This document shows positions 37,594-47,091 of a stretch of DNA of 64,000 bases, one piece after another (positions within the stretch are counted from its first letter, which is position 1; each line of letters starts with the position of its first letter). The notes under the pieces were generated by a model. The model did not search any database. It saw only the letters and a program-made list of their open reading frames with translations, and had not been told where the DNA came from. The translations under genes and the position numbers were made by a program. The stretch spans positions 1-64,000 of the forward strand of contig DASXVN010000046.1 of NCBI GenBank assembly GCA_036504235.1, written 5' to 3'. Origin of the DNA: Zipacnadum sp036504235 (lineage in GTDB: Bacteria > Armatimonadota > Zipacnadia > Zipacnadales > Zipacnadaceae).

Positions 37594-38781
37594 GTGAGTA
37601 CTTTTCGCTGTGCGTGGGCGGTGCTATGGTTGGCGGGAGGGGTGGTGGTGGGCGCGCCGGTTGGCCGCGCCGAGGAGGCGGTCGTCGTCAAGGGGATCGT
37701 GCTGCTTCCCGACGGCAAACCGGCGGAAGGGGCGCGGCTCTTTGTGGCGGGAGGTGGAAGTCTAGTCAGCGATCTAAAGGCCCCCCAGACGGATGCGGCA
37801 GGCCGCTTCAGCCTGCGGTTGGGACCGAGCCTCCAGTATAAACAAGTCTACGTGGCGACCCTCCCGGGCTACGCGCTCGGCTGGACTTTCACGGGGCCAG
37901 CGCAAGAGTTGACCGTGCGCCTGGGCGGCAATCCGGTCGCTTTTGCCGGTGTCGTCACCGACCTCCGGGGCCGACCGGTGGCGGGGGCCCGGCTGCGGGT
38001 GTATGGCCTCGTAGTCCGGGACGCACAGCACTCCCTGATCATGAACTGGCGGCCTTTCCCACCGCTGACCGCCGATGACGATGGTCGCTTCTCGCTGCCC
38101 GACCTCCCCGCGGACTCGGGCGTGCAGTATGGCGTCGTCGCTGCCGGGTACGTGGACGCGGCTGGTGAGGTGCGGGCGGGGCAGGCCGAGGTGAAGATCG
38201 TGCTGGCGCCGGAGGCCAGTATCGCCGGCAAAGTCACCGCCGGCGGCTGGCCCGCCGCGGGCGCGCGCGTCTCGGCCTGGAGCGAGGGGCAGGTCTGGGA
38301 GGCTACGACCGAGGCCGGGGGCGCCTATCGCTTGGCGCATTTGCGACCCGGGACCTACACCCTCAGGGTGGAGAGATGCGGTCCTGCGGGTGAGGGCTAC
38401 GCGGCCCCGCTGCCTGTGCCCGTCGCCCTGCGGGCCGGAGATCGCCGAACCGGCCAGGACTTGGCGCTCGTGCGGGCGGCGCTAGTCACCGGGAGGGTCA
38501 CCGACGCAGGGACGGGCAAGCCGCTGGCCCGAGAACTGGTGTTCCTTAGCATGCTCGCCTGCCCCGGGGGCGAAAGCCTCGGTAAGCCCCTCGGGGGCGC
38601 CACCGCGCGGACGGACGCCAGAGGAGCGTTCCGGTTGTGGGTCTTGCCGGGCAGGTATGCCCTCCGCGCCCAAAGCTGTCAGCCCGGCCAAGCCCAGTGG
38701 CGGAGCCTGCCGCCGACCCGGATTGCGGAGTTCGCTGGTGGCGACCATAGGGGTGGGCTCGACTTCACCCTGACGCCTTAG
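37594..38781 (+). CDS. Exported protein with four carboxypeptidase-regulatory-like domains
   Basis: Secreted protein of about 395 residues made of four beta-sandwich repeats. Each opens with a G-x-V phrase and contains a G-x-P/A-GA turn and a closing G-x-F/Y-R strand: VVKGIVLLPDGKPAEGA, FAGVVTDLRGRPVAGA, IAGKVTAGGWPAAGA and VTGRVTDAGTGKPL. These are CarboxypepD_reg-type domains, common in surface and adhesion proteins. The signal peptide ends near GRAEE. GTG at 37594 is preferred because GAGGAG lies 5-8 nt upstream; ATG at 37579 or 37573 would add 5-7 residues. The frame open from TTG at 37561 has no SD. It converges with a minus-strand gene. Confidence 0.78.
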   Translation: MSTFRCAWAVLWLAGGVVVGAPVGRAEEAVVVKGIVLLPDGKPAEGARLFVAGGGSLVSDLKAPQTDAAGRFSLRLGPSLQYKQVYVATLPGYALGWTFTGPAQELTVRLGGNPVAFAGVVTDLRGRPVAGARLRVYGLVVRDAQHSLIMNWRPFPPLTADDDGRFSLPDLPADSGVQYGVVAAGYVDAAGEVRAGQAEVKIVLAPEASIAGKVTAGGWPAAGARVSAWSEGQVWEATTEAGGAYRLAHLRPGTYTLRVERCGPAGEGYAAPLPVPVALRAGDRRTGQDLALVRAALVTGRVTDAGTGKPLARELVFLSMLACPGGESLGKPLGGATARTDARGAFRLWVLPGRYALRAQSCQPGQAQWRSLPPTRIAEFAGGDHRGGLDFTLTP

Positions 38782-38782
38782 C

Positions 38783-38870
38783 CCTAGGCTAAAGGCACGG
38801 TCGCTGCTCCCTGGCGGGCGATCCGGCGGAGACGCGCGAACCTGGGGAACGGTGCCTGCCACGCCCTAGG
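38783..38870. repeat. Long imperfect inverted repeat between convergent genes
   Basis: CCTAGG lies at both ends (38783-38788 and 38865-38870) and AGGCAC (38793-38798) pairs with GTGCCT (38852-38857). The gap separates two convergent genes. There is no T-run, so it is probably a repeat element or a weak bidirectional terminator. Confidence 0.35.
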
Positions 38871-39587
38871 TCAGGGCGCGGCGGTGGCCGACTCGGGCGA
38901 GAACAGGTTGAAAACAACCTCCGGGCCCTTGGTCTGGTCCGCATGCAGGAGGTACGCGTGCAGCTCGTAGCGGACCTGAGCCTCAGTCGCGCCGAAGCTC
39001 ACCCGGGGCGTGGCGATGCGGAAACTGAAGTCGCCGGTGGTGGTGGCCCGCTGCCGGGTGCCGGGGATCAGCTTGGGCTGCGCGTCGGTCAGCAAGGGGT
39101 AGGCGATGGTATAGAGCACGACCAGCGCCCCTGGACCGGTCTTGCCGACGACCTCGATACTGGGCCCCACGATGGCGTTGGGGACCGGCTTGCTGAGGGT
39201 GACAGTGTCGACCGGGGCGGCGGGCACGACCGGAGGCGGGGCGCCGCCGGCGATCCCCGTCTGGCCGGAGGCGGCTGCCCCCATCGCGGCGGCCAGTTCT
39301 CCGGCGTTGTTGGCGGTAAAGTAGCCGCCGCCACCCGCGCGGGCGGTCCCCTGCAGGTATGTCTCCGCCTCCGAGCCGGGCGCGATGTCGAACCCGACCG
39401 AGCTGACGGCAATCTTCATGCTGCTCGCGGCCACGGCGGCGTGAGCGCGCGCCTCGGCTTGCTCCACGGTCTCGCCGGCGAGGGAGACCTCCTCCTCCGC
39501 CAGAGGGTCCACCGCGGCGCGCAGACCACCCGGTAGTGTGGCGCACAACGCGGCGCTGAGCAGTAGGACCGACCAGATTCTGTTCAT
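38871..39587 (-). CDS. Exported protein carrying the C-terminal part of a VWA domain
   Basis: Secreted protein of 238 residues with a signal peptide (about 1-24, ending LRAA). Residues about 38-112 (helix AEARAHAAVAASS, strand MKIAVSSVGFDI, then GSEAETYLQG and YFTANNAGELAAAM) are the closing helix-strand-helix of a von Willebrand A domain, but the MIDAS half is absent. The remainder is an Ig-like beta-sandwich (TVTLSKPVPNAIV onward). The gene just upstream on the same strand ends with a VWA domain that lacks exactly this final part. The SD AGAGG and a proper signal peptide argue that this is a separate translated gene, not a frameshifted tail. Confidence 0.75.
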   Translation of the reverse strand: MNRIWSVLLLSAALCATLPGGLRAAVDPLAEEEVSLAGETVEQAEARAHAAVAASSMKIAVSSVGFDIAPGSEAETYLQGTARAGGGGYFTANNAGELAAAMGAAASGQTGIAGGAPPPVVPAAPVDTVTLSKPVPNAIVGPSIEVVGKTGPGALVVLYTIAYPLLTDAQPKLIPGTRQRATTTGDFSFRIATPRVSFGATEAQVRYELHAYLLHADQTKGPEVVFNLFSPESATAAP

Positions 39588-39647
39588 TATGGTTGCCTCT
39601 CAGGTGGTGAGTTCGGGCCGGCCCTGCGCTCCGGAGCAGAGCTGCGG

Positions 39648-41498
39648 TCAGCGCGTCCCGGCAGCGCCGGGCATGGTCACATCAAGGCTTTGCGGGGGCA
39701 GCAGCGCCCGCAGGGAGTCCTCGGCGTCCTTCGCCCCCTTGGAGCCGCGCTCGGTGCAGTTGTCCTGCCCGTCGCAGAGCAGGATGAGGCGTCCGCGCGG
39801 AGTGCCGCCCCGGACCACGCACTGCTGGATAGCCACGGCGCGGGCATAGCTCAGCGGGGTGTCGTCGCCGGCGCTGAGTTTGGCCAGGCCCTGGTCAATG
39901 ATCTTCGGGTCCGTCACGAACTGGCAGCGCCAACCCACCCCGCAGGAGCCAAAGCTCATCAGGCCCCACTGCGTCTGGCCGTCGTTGGTGGCCGCCACGG
40001 CCGAACGGACGGCCGCCTTCGCGGCCTCCAGCTTGGCGCCGTCCATGCTGCCGCTGCAGTCAATCAGAAAGAGGATGGACAACTGCAGGGCGCCGAGCTT
40101 CTCGGTCCTTTTCGCCTCGACGCCATAGCCCTTGTTGGTGGCTTTGTCGGCGAAGCTCAGGGTGAGGTCGGCGGTGAACGGGGCTTTGCCGCCGTCGGCC
40201 AGCTTCACCTTGAAGTACGCCGAACCGGCCGGGCCGCCCCAGATGGTCGTCCGGGTGCCGACGATGTCGGAGTAGCCGATCCACTGGCCCCAGGTGGCGG
40301 GGACCAGCGGCAAGCAAGGCATCCAGGTGCCGGTGGCCGGCCACTCGGTCGCGTCCAGGAGCGACTTGCCGTCGGCGTCGCGGACGGAAAGCTGGGCCAG
40401 CATCTCCTTGATCTCGGGCTTGCCGGGCCAGGGCTTGTCGCCGGGATCGTCCCCGTTCAGGTCGGCGGCGGTTAGTTGCAGCTTACCGGTGGGGTTGCCC
40501 CAGTAGGCCTGCATGCGCTGGGCGGCGCGGGCGGCAGCCGTCTGGCCTGCGGCCTTCCAGGCCTCGCAGAAGGGCTTGAACAGGCGGCCGTCGTTGACCG
40601 TGTAGTAGACGACCAGCTTGTTGCCGGGGTCGGCCTCGGTGCCGGGCTCTAGCGCGAAGCGGTCAATCTTCAGCGGCTCCATGAGCAGCTTGTACTCATC
40701 CGGGTTTGGCGGGGGCCCCTTGAGGGCCACGGCGAACTCGCCGCGGGCCCAATAGCCGGGGGTCTCCTTGCGGTGCGTCTGCAGCATGCCGGTGGTGCAA
40801 TCGAGCATATTCCCGGCGCTGCTTTGCAGGATGCTGATGAAGGGGGCCGGATAGTTGTTGGTGACGCCGGTTTTCGCGTTGAACGTCGAGTAGGGCTTGT
40901 ACGCCGCGGCGTTAGGGTCTTTCGCGTAGGTCGCGGCGAAGCATCGGCTCACGAACTCCGCGGGCACCGACTGGGCGCTGGTCACATACAGGTCCAGCGC
41001 GTAGGTGCCCTCCTGGCTGAGGGCGTGCTCGCATTCGACCATCTCCAGGTGCTTGTGGCGCACGCTGTCCGTGGTGTAGTAGCCGCCATATTGGTTCACC
41101 AGGGTATGGATGCTCTCGTCTACGGTGTAGTGGGTAAGCCAGCCCAGCGCGAAGGCCTTCTCCTGGTCGGTCTTGGCGTTCATCAGCAGGGCATTGGCGA
41201 TATCGCCGGGGCGTAAGTCGTGGCTCTCCGTGCCGGGCTGGGCGCCGGAAGCGAGCCAGCCGCTGGAGGCGCCGGCGATTCCCAACATGAAGTAGTGCCC
41301 CGTGTAAGCGATGTCCGGCCCCGCGGCGCCGGCCAGATAGGCGGCCCGATTGGCGTCGATCAGCGCCTTGAGGTCATCCCCGCAGGCCGCGGCCGCGCGC
41401 AGCGCCACGTAGGTGTGGCCGGGGGATTGACTGGCGTAGAGACAGGGGGTAAGGCAGAGCAGAAGCAGCGCGGCACAGGCAGCGGTGAGTTTCCTCAT
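39648..41498 (-). CDS. Zinc-phospholipase-like protein with C-terminal VWA domain
   Basis: Secreted protein of 616 residues; the signal peptide ends near LYASQ. Residues about 22-280 resemble the zinc-dependent phospholipase C/P1-nuclease fold: SPGHTYVALRAA, AAGPDIAYTGHYF and LGWLTHYTVDESIHTLV contain the usual His and Asp ligands. The C-terminal 170 residues form a VWA domain with the MIDAS motif DCSGSM (D near 480), DDTPL and LCDGQDNC, but the protein stops before the last VWA strand. The start at 41498 is supported by AGGAGG just upstream; the frame open to 41678 has no signal peptide. The next gene supplies the missing VWA segment. Confidence 0.8.
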   Translation of the reverse strand: MRKLTAACAALLLLCLTPCLYASQSPGHTYVALRAAAACGDDLKALIDANRAAYLAGAAGPDIAYTGHYFMLGIAGASSGWLASGAQPGTESHDLRPGDIANALLMNAKTDQEKAFALGWLTHYTVDESIHTLVNQYGGYYTTDSVRHKHLEMVECEHALSQEGTYALDLYVTSAQSVPAEFVSRCFAATYAKDPNAAAYKPYSTFNAKTGVTNNYPAPFISILQSSAGNMLDCTTGMLQTHRKETPGYWARGEFAVALKGPPPNPDEYKLLMEPLKIDRFALEPGTEADPGNKLVVYYTVNDGRLFKPFCEAWKAAGQTAAARAAQRMQAYWGNPTGKLQLTAADLNGDDPGDKPWPGKPEIKEMLAQLSVRDADGKSLLDATEWPATGTWMPCLPLVPATWGQWIGYSDIVGTRTTIWGGPAGSAYFKVKLADGGKAPFTADLTLSFADKATNKGYGVEAKRTEKLGALQLSILFLIDCSGSMDGAKLEAAKAAVRSAVAATNDGQTQWGLMSFGSCGVGWRCQFVTDPKIIDQGLAKLSAGDDTPLSYARAVAIQQCVVRGGTPRGRLILLCDGQDNCTERGSKGAKDAEDSLRALLPPQSLDVTMPGAAGTR

Positions 41499-41654
41499 CG
41501 AGATACCTCCTGGGCGGATGTGCGCGAGCAGTGGCGGTTGCCAATTCGCCGCCGCCCTCCGCTTTCCCTGCGTGGGCCCGAGCAGGTGCTCTCCGGCACG
41601 CGGGGGAAGCTGTCCCCGACGTGGCGAGCTGTCTATCTCAGCGAGGTGAATACC
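41499..41654. promoter_or_regulatory. Divergent promoter region
   Basis: This 156-bp gap between two divergent secreted-protein genes must carry both promoters. The SD signals of each gene are clear (AGGAGG and GAGGTGA), but no confident -35/-10 boxes are visible. Confidence 0.35.
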
Positions 41655-44600
41655 ATGCGCCCTCTGCCTGTGGCCCACTGCCTGCTGCTCCTGACCCTGG
41701 TCTCCGGCGCCGTCGCGCAGACGCCCGCGCCCCCGGCCGCTCCCTCGGTCGCCGTGTTCACCAACATCGGCCAGCCGCTGCCCCTCGATGACTACCTCCG
41801 CGCCCAGGGCTGGCAGACGCTGTTCCTGCAGTGGGGCCAGGAGTTCACCGCGGAGAGCTTCAAGCCTTTCAACGTGATCGTGCTCCCCTCGTACCCGCTC
41901 ATTAATAAGGACCTGCCCGGCAACAGCGAGCTGGGTCTGCGGCCCGACTACGAGGAGAAGGTGCGTAAGCTGCTGTGGGACTACGTGGCGGCGGGCGGCT
42001 CCCTGCTCGTCTACGGTGGCGATTGGCCCATCAGCAAGGCCTCCGTGAACCCCTTCCTCGCCAAGTGGGGGGCCACGCTACTCAACGAGCAGGTGCTCGA
42101 CCCCGGCCACTTCTGGCAGCAGGAAACGGGGATGCAGTTCAAGTACTACTGGACCGACAATATCGCCGCTCACCCTGTGACCAAGGACGTCAAGACCGTC
42201 TACTATCCGGCCCGCACGGTCTACGGGGCGGCGGACAACACGCTCAAGCTTACTCCTGAGTGGCAGGTCGTGGTCAAGGGCACGGCGGACGCCGTGAGCC
42301 GGCCGCTCCTCATGCACCAGCAGGACGAGATTCCCGACGAGACCAAGCCGGGCAGCTACGCCTCGGCTCCGCCTCTGGCCGCCGTGCGGCAGGCGGGGAA
42401 GGGCCGGGTCGCCCTATTCGCCTGGAGCTCCATCCAGACGTTGTTCGAGTACGGGCACTACATGGTGGAGGACGTCTACTTCACCCGCGGCGGCGGCGGG
42501 CGGACCTCCGACGGCCTGCGCCTGCTCACCCAGACCCTCGGCTGGCTGGCCGAGCCCAGCCGGCAGGACCCCGCGCTCGGCGTGGGCGGCTACGTGAACC
42601 AGCCCAACCGGCCGGCTCCGCAGATTGCTCCGCCGATCAAGTGGAAGGGCTCCTACGTGGGTGAGGAGGTCTTCGGCGCCCGCCGCTGGTACAAGGGGAT
42701 CTTCGGCGCCCGCACCGCCCTCACCGGCGGCAGCGGCGCTGTCGCCGACTACGCCGCCGCCGCGAAGGCCGCCGGCCTGGACTTCATCGGCTTCATGGAG
42801 GATTTCGCCCAGCTTACCCCGGCCCAGTGGGACAAGTTCCGCCAGGAGTGCGCCGCCGCCACCACGCCGGAGTTGCTCGTGCTTCCCGGCCAGACCTACC
42901 AGCGCGGCCCGGCCGGCGACTGGTACTTCAAGATCTCCGACTCCCCCTACCCCCAGAAGGACATGCTCACCCCCGACGGCAAGCGCGTGGCTAACTACCT
43001 CTACGACCATTTCAACACCGGCCTCAACACCCTCGGCCCTTACGACGTGCGCCGCGAGCCCTCGCCGATCTGGGTGAGCCGCGCTTACAACTCCATGGCC
43101 GTGGTCACCACCCGGGAGGGCAAGTCCGACGTGTTCCTGGAGCCCTACCTCTACCAGACCGGCGTGCAAGACGAGCCGAAACCGGTGGCGATTGACCTGA
43201 TCAGCTCTCCGGCGCAGGTTAGGGAGGCCGCGGGGCGCTACGTCAACCTGTACCTGTGCGAGAGCCAGGAGGAACTGCGCAAGACGCTCAAGAACCCCGA
43301 TATGGGGCGCCCGGCGCAGGTCAGCAACGGGCCGGTCATCACCACCTGGCAGGCCAACAACTGCTGGCGCAGCACCTACGGCCGCCCCATCCCCGGCACC
43401 GAGCGGATCATGGCCCGCCTGGTCGCCACCTCCGACGTGCCCCTCAAGGAGGCGATCATCTACGACGGGACGCGGGTTTTCCGGCGCTATCTGCTAACCG
43501 GCAACAAATGCGATATCGTGGTCAACTACCTGCAGGACCAGCAGCACCAACTGGTCCCGGTGGTCTACGACACGGCCGGCCGCCTGGCGGTCCGCAAGGG
43601 CCAGGGCAACAGCGATATGTTCAACCGCCGCTTCATGTGCGGCGACCGGCAGAACTCACTGACCAGCTCGCTCGACGTAGACGCCGCCGGCAACTCCGTG
43701 AACCCGGCCGCGGGCGCGATGATCAACAAGTTCATCTACCAGGACAACGGCTATCCCGCCAACGCGCAGATCATCGGCCGCGTCCCCTGGTACTGGGACG
43801 GCTGCCCCGGTGGCTACGTCCAGGGCGGCATCACCAACGGCATGTGGCTCAAGCCTCTCGTGACCCCGCAGCCCCCGGATACGGGGCAGTTCCTCGTCCA
43901 GCGCATGGAATTCCCGCTCGGCTCCCGCGATGTGCTCTGCCAGGCCCAGAGCGCCGAGGCGCAGATTCCGGTCAAGGGCTGGTATGACGGGGGCTTTGTT
44001 CCGATCGTCCCGCTCCCGGAGTATCGTGCTTACACGCGTCTCTTCGAGTTCAAGAAGACCCCCGACGGCCCCAGCGCCGCCCTGATCGAGGGCAGCTACA
44101 CGATGCTCCCGGACGGCAAGTTCGAGCCCCACGAGTGGTACTGGAGCCAACTCAGTCATATCTTCTACAGCCTCAGCGGCACGGTCAACGCCCGCTGCAA
44201 CTGGGCCTTCGTCAACCCCGGCGAGGAGTACCTCTCCGGCGCGGCCCCGCCCAAGGACCGCTCCGCCGACTTCATCAAGACGCTCCAGCCCGGCGGTTTT
44301 CTGGCCTACACCACGGCTCACGAGTCCGGCGCGGTCTTCCCGCTGGATCAGCCGATCACGGTCGTCCAGAACCTCAACGAGGCTAACTGGTTCCGCGTCT
44401 GGCTCGGCTACAGTAAGATCGGCCAGACCTACAGAAAGGGCGACGTGATCCCCTACCGCCTGGTGATCTTCACCGGCTCGGTCAACACCACCGCCGACAC
44501 GCGGGAGATCGAGGCCTTCCGCCAGGGCTTTGGCCTGGGCGCCCAACCGCCCGCCTACACGGTCCAGCCGCGCGTCGGCTCGGTCCTATCCACGCAGTAC

Positions 44601-45023
44601 GTCCTGGAACTCCAGGCCCAAAATGGCGGCTTCGGCGGGGTCGTCACCAGGGCGCAACTGCCCACCCGCCTGCCGATCCGCGTCCACGGGATCAACCCGC
44701 GCTGGACTTGCGGGATCGTGGAGCATACGGAGAAGTGGTGGCTGCCGCTGGGGACGCTAGATGACGCGGCCTACGCGGCTCTGGATACCCGGGTGGACCG
44801 GGATGTGTGGATCGGCAACGTAGTAACCTGCGATCAGCCGCAACTAATGCTGACGCTGATCCCGGATGGGGAGGGGGGCTACTCGATCGAGGCGCACAAC
44901 CCGACGGACCAACCCCTCACCGCCAACGTCCGCACGGTAGAGGAGTGGACCCTCTCGCCGCCGCTCAGCCGGCAAGTAACGGTCCCCGCCGGCAGCAGCG
45001 TAATGATAGAGCCGGCCGCGTAA
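41655..45023 (+). CDS. Large secreted multidomain protein with GATase-like and PHP-like parts
   Basis: Exported protein of 1122 residues, signal peptide about 1-22 (ending GAVAQ). Residues about 28-270 form the GATase-like fold also seen in the two paralogues at 30173 and 32320 (FNVIVLPSYPL, YVAAGGSLLVYGGDW). Residues about 330-470 read like a PHP/TIM-type barrel (AKAAGLDFIGFMEDF, LLVLPGQTYQRG), but the metal-binding histidines of real PHP enzymes are not evident. The rest is beta-rich. The start at 41655 is supported by GAGGTGA upstream; the open frame back to 41220 overlaps the divergent gene. Likely a surface glycan-binding or glycan-processing protein; no EC activity can be named. Confidence 0.7.
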   Translation: MRPLPVAHCLLLLTLVSGAVAQTPAPPAAPSVAVFTNIGQPLPLDDYLRAQGWQTLFLQWGQEFTAESFKPFNVIVLPSYPLINKDLPGNSELGLRPDYEEKVRKLLWDYVAAGGSLLVYGGDWPISKASVNPFLAKWGATLLNEQVLDPGHFWQQETGMQFKYYWTDNIAAHPVTKDVKTVYYPARTVYGAADNTLKLTPEWQVVVKGTADAVSRPLLMHQQDEIPDETKPGSYASAPPLAAVRQAGKGRVALFAWSSIQTLFEYGHYMVEDVYFTRGGGGRTSDGLRLLTQTLGWLAEPSRQDPALGVGGYVNQPNRPAPQIAPPIKWKGSYVGEEVFGARRWYKGIFGARTALTGGSGAVADYAAAAKAAGLDFIGFMEDFAQLTPAQWDKFRQECAAATTPELLVLPGQTYQRGPAGDWYFKISDSPYPQKDMLTPDGKRVANYLYDHFNTGLNTLGPYDVRREPSPIWVSRAYNSMAVVTTREGKSDVFLEPYLYQTGVQDEPKPVAIDLISSPAQVREAAGRYVNLYLCESQEELRKTLKNPDMGRPAQVSNGPVITTWQANNCWRSTYGRPIPGTERIMARLVATSDVPLKEAIIYDGTRVFRRYLLTGNKCDIVVNYLQDQQHQLVPVVYDTAGRLAVRKGQGNSDMFNRRFMCGDRQNSLTSSLDVDAAGNSVNPAAGAMINKFIYQDNGYPANAQIIGRVPWYWDGCPGGYVQGGITNGMWLKPLVTPQPPDTGQFLVQRMEFPLGSRDVLCQAQSAEAQIPVKGWYDGGFVPIVPLPEYRAYTRLFEFKKTPDGPSAALIEGSYTMLPDGKFEPHEWYWSQLSHIFYSLSGTVNARCNWAFVNPGEEYLSGAAPPKDRSADFIKTLQPGGFLAYTTAHESGAVFPLDQPITVVQNLNEANWFRVWLGYSKIGQTYRKGDVIPYRLVIFTGSVNTTADTREIEAFRQGFGLGAQPPAYTVQPRVGSVLSTQYVLELQAQNGGFGGVVTRAQLPTRLPIRVHGINPRWTCGIVEHTEKWWLPLGTLDDAAYAALDTRVDRDVWIGNVVTCDQPQLMLTLIPDGEGGYSIEAHNPTDQPLTANVRTVEEWTLSPPLSRQVTVPAGSSVMIEPAA

Positions 45024-45028
45024 GCCCC

Positions 45029-45084
45029 GGTAGGGAGGGGCGTCTCGCCCGTCCTTCGAGACGGGCGTTTCGCCCGTCTCGGCC
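45029..45084. repeat. Double palindromic repeat between secreted-protein genes
   Basis: GGTAGGGAGGGGCGTCTCGCCCGTC is followed by GAGACGGGCGTTTCGCCCGTCTC, a perfect stem around TTT. It is the same family as the copies at 11059 and 17823. The element occupies most of the 81-bp leader of the next gene. Confidence 0.75.
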
Positions 45085-45104
45085 AAGCGAAACAGGAGAT
45101 AACC

Positions 45105-46940
45105 ATGCTCAGGTACCTAACGGTCCCGGTTCTGCTGGTCTGTGTTGTCTCGCTGCTCTCCGCCCAGGAGGTGAGTGCGCCCAGCGCCGCCGTGCAGGCC
45201 CAAGCGGAGACCCTGGCCGCCGCCGTGCTGCAGGTGAAGATCCAACCGCTGGACCGCAAGTACGATGAGCCGGAGTTGGTGCAGCGGATCGAGTCGGGGC
45301 AGTACTTGCGCGACCTGGCGCAGGTGGTCCGCCAGGCCGCTCGGCAATACCTGAAAGCGCCGCTGCCGGCCCCCTTGCTGGCCGACGCCCAGCAAGGACT
45401 GGCTCTCTCCATCGCCCAGAACGTGCCCCAGAGCCGCACGGGCGAGAAGCTGGTCGTTCTGCAGCTACAGTGGGCCCTGCGCGCTTTGGGCGCTGCTCCG
45501 CCGACGGTCGAGGAGCAAGCGCTACTCAAGCAGCAGGCAGAGGCCTACGCTCAAGCCCTCGAGGGCCAACTCCAGCAGACACTTGGCCCGGACTGGCGCG
45601 GGAAAGCCCCCAGCCAACTGACGACTCAACTCCGCAGCGATCTCGAGCGCCTGCCCCTCACTCTCGCCGCCGCCGCTCGCTTTCGCCCCTTGCCGGCGGA
45701 CCAGTTCGCCGTCCTGGTCGCTGACGAGACCAGGAAGCTGCGCGAGGCGGGCCAGTCGGGAGTGAAGCCCGATCCGAACGGTCGCTTGTCAGGCCCCCTG
45801 GAAATGGCCTTGCGGCGGGCCGGCAGCGAGTTTCTCACCAAGACGGCACACCTCCCGGTTCCCCAATCCGCGGAGGAAATGCGGACCTGGAAAGCCTTAG
45901 CTGAATGCTACTCCCAGGAGTTGCGCGCGGCCGGCGACCGCTGGGACCGAGACAATGAAGCCCAGTTCCAGGCCGTCGCCCTGGCCAACATGTACGCCAA
46001 CCAGGCGGAAGCATTGGATACCGTCAGCTTCCTGGTGGCGTCTGTCCTGGGGGGCAGCGGCGGTGGGCTGGTGACGGCCGCGCCGGGGGTGCGAGCCCAG
46101 CACGGTCTCGCCGAGCTTCGGCTCCCAGGCGACCCGGGTTCCCGCGACCGCGTGGCTCCGCTCGAGTGGTATCGGTCCGGCGCGCGCCTGGTGGTGACCG
46201 TCGGGTTCGACGACGGCGGACCCTATGATGACGCCCTGTGGCGCCTGCAGTTCCGGCTGGTCGCTGGTAACGGCCTGGCCTTGGCGCAGCATCTACCAGA
46301 CGGCAAGCCGGAGCAAGTCGACCTGCAGCCGCGGGGGCCGCTGCCTCCCATCGACGATCAGGGCGTGGACTCGCTCACCCGGATTCTGGCGGCGCAACTA
46401 CCGCACCAACTGCTCCTGAACGACTGGCTCGCCCGGCTGAAGCGCGAGTCTCCTCTGCCCGCGGCGACCAGCGAGAAGTGCGCGTTCGCCCCGCCGCTTT
46501 CTGCCTTCCCCGGGCATGTTGTCGCTAGCGCCGATGTCTCGTATGCGGCTGGCAGCCTGTGGCCGGACCGGGTGACTCTCCGCGATCCGGCCGGGGCGGA
46601 GGTGGCCGCGCTCACCGTGACGGAGTGGCTGCCCGCCACCGCCTCGACGCTGGCGCGGCTGCCGAGGGTCGTCGAGTGGGAGATCTCGCCCGGTCACCTC
46701 CCCATGGAAACGAGCATGGGAGGCCCCCCGGACGCCGCCGGCCAGCCGACGACGGAGCTCTGGTCGGCTACGGTGGACCGTCCCGCCCGCCGGATAGTTG
46801 AGACGCTGGAGTGGCTCGAGACCGGCGAACCCCTGGTGCGGGAAAGCCACTTGTTCGACGAGCAGGGCCAGTTGCTGGCCAAGTACAGCCTGGTGAAATA
46901 CCGGCCTTCGGAACCAGTGGACGGGACGCTGTTCCGTTAG
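45105..46940 (+). CDS. Exported protein of unknown function
   Basis: Secreted 611-residue protein; the signal peptide is about 1-20, ending LLSAQ. The N-terminal half (about 25-300) is strongly alpha-helical and rich in Gln and Ala, and the C-terminal half is beta-rich. No catalytic motif or known domain is recognised. A strong SD (AGGAGA) lies 8 nt upstream of the ATG, just behind the double palindromic repeat. It lies between the large multidomain secreted protein and a small basic secreted peptide. Nothing in the context assigns a role beyond export. Confidence 0.75.
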   Translation: MLRYLTVPVLLVCVVSLLSAQEVSAPSAAVQAQAETLAAAVLQVKIQPLDRKYDEPELVQRIESGQYLRDLAQVVRQAARQYLKAPLPAPLLADAQQGLALSIAQNVPQSRTGEKLVVLQLQWALRALGAAPPTVEEQALLKQQAEAYAQALEGQLQQTLGPDWRGKAPSQLTTQLRSDLERLPLTLAAAARFRPLPADQFAVLVADETRKLREAGQSGVKPDPNGRLSGPLEMALRRAGSEFLTKTAHLPVPQSAEEMRTWKALAECYSQELRAAGDRWDRDNEAQFQAVALANMYANQAEALDTVSFLVASVLGGSGGGLVTAAPGVRAQHGLAELRLPGDPGSRDRVAPLEWYRSGARLVVTVGFDDGGPYDDALWRLQFRLVAGNGLALAQHLPDGKPEQVDLQPRGPLPPIDDQGVDSLTRILAAQLPHQLLLNDWLARLKRESPLPAATSEKCAFAPPLSAFPGHVVASADVSYAAGSLWPDRVTLRDPAGAEVAALTVTEWLPATASTLARLPRVVEWEISPGHLPMETSMGGPPDAAGQPTTELWSATVDRPARRIVETLEWLETGEPLVRESHLFDEQGQLLAKYSLVKYRPSEPVDGTLFR

Positions 46941-47091
46941 CGCGGAGCAAGCTACCTTCGCCGTCCTTCTCACCCCGGATTTCCGGGAATCAACCGCCGG
47001 AGGGGTGTGTCCTTATCCACAAGGCGCCCCGAATCCGGAGGGCCACGAACCAAGCAGGTCCCCGGTATTGATTCCAAGGAGAAGAACCTCG

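Noticed and set aside
39588..39647. Frameshift joining the two VWA-containing genes
   Set aside because: The downstream gene has its own SD, ATG and signal peptide, so a sequencing error or simple frameshift is not the best explanation.
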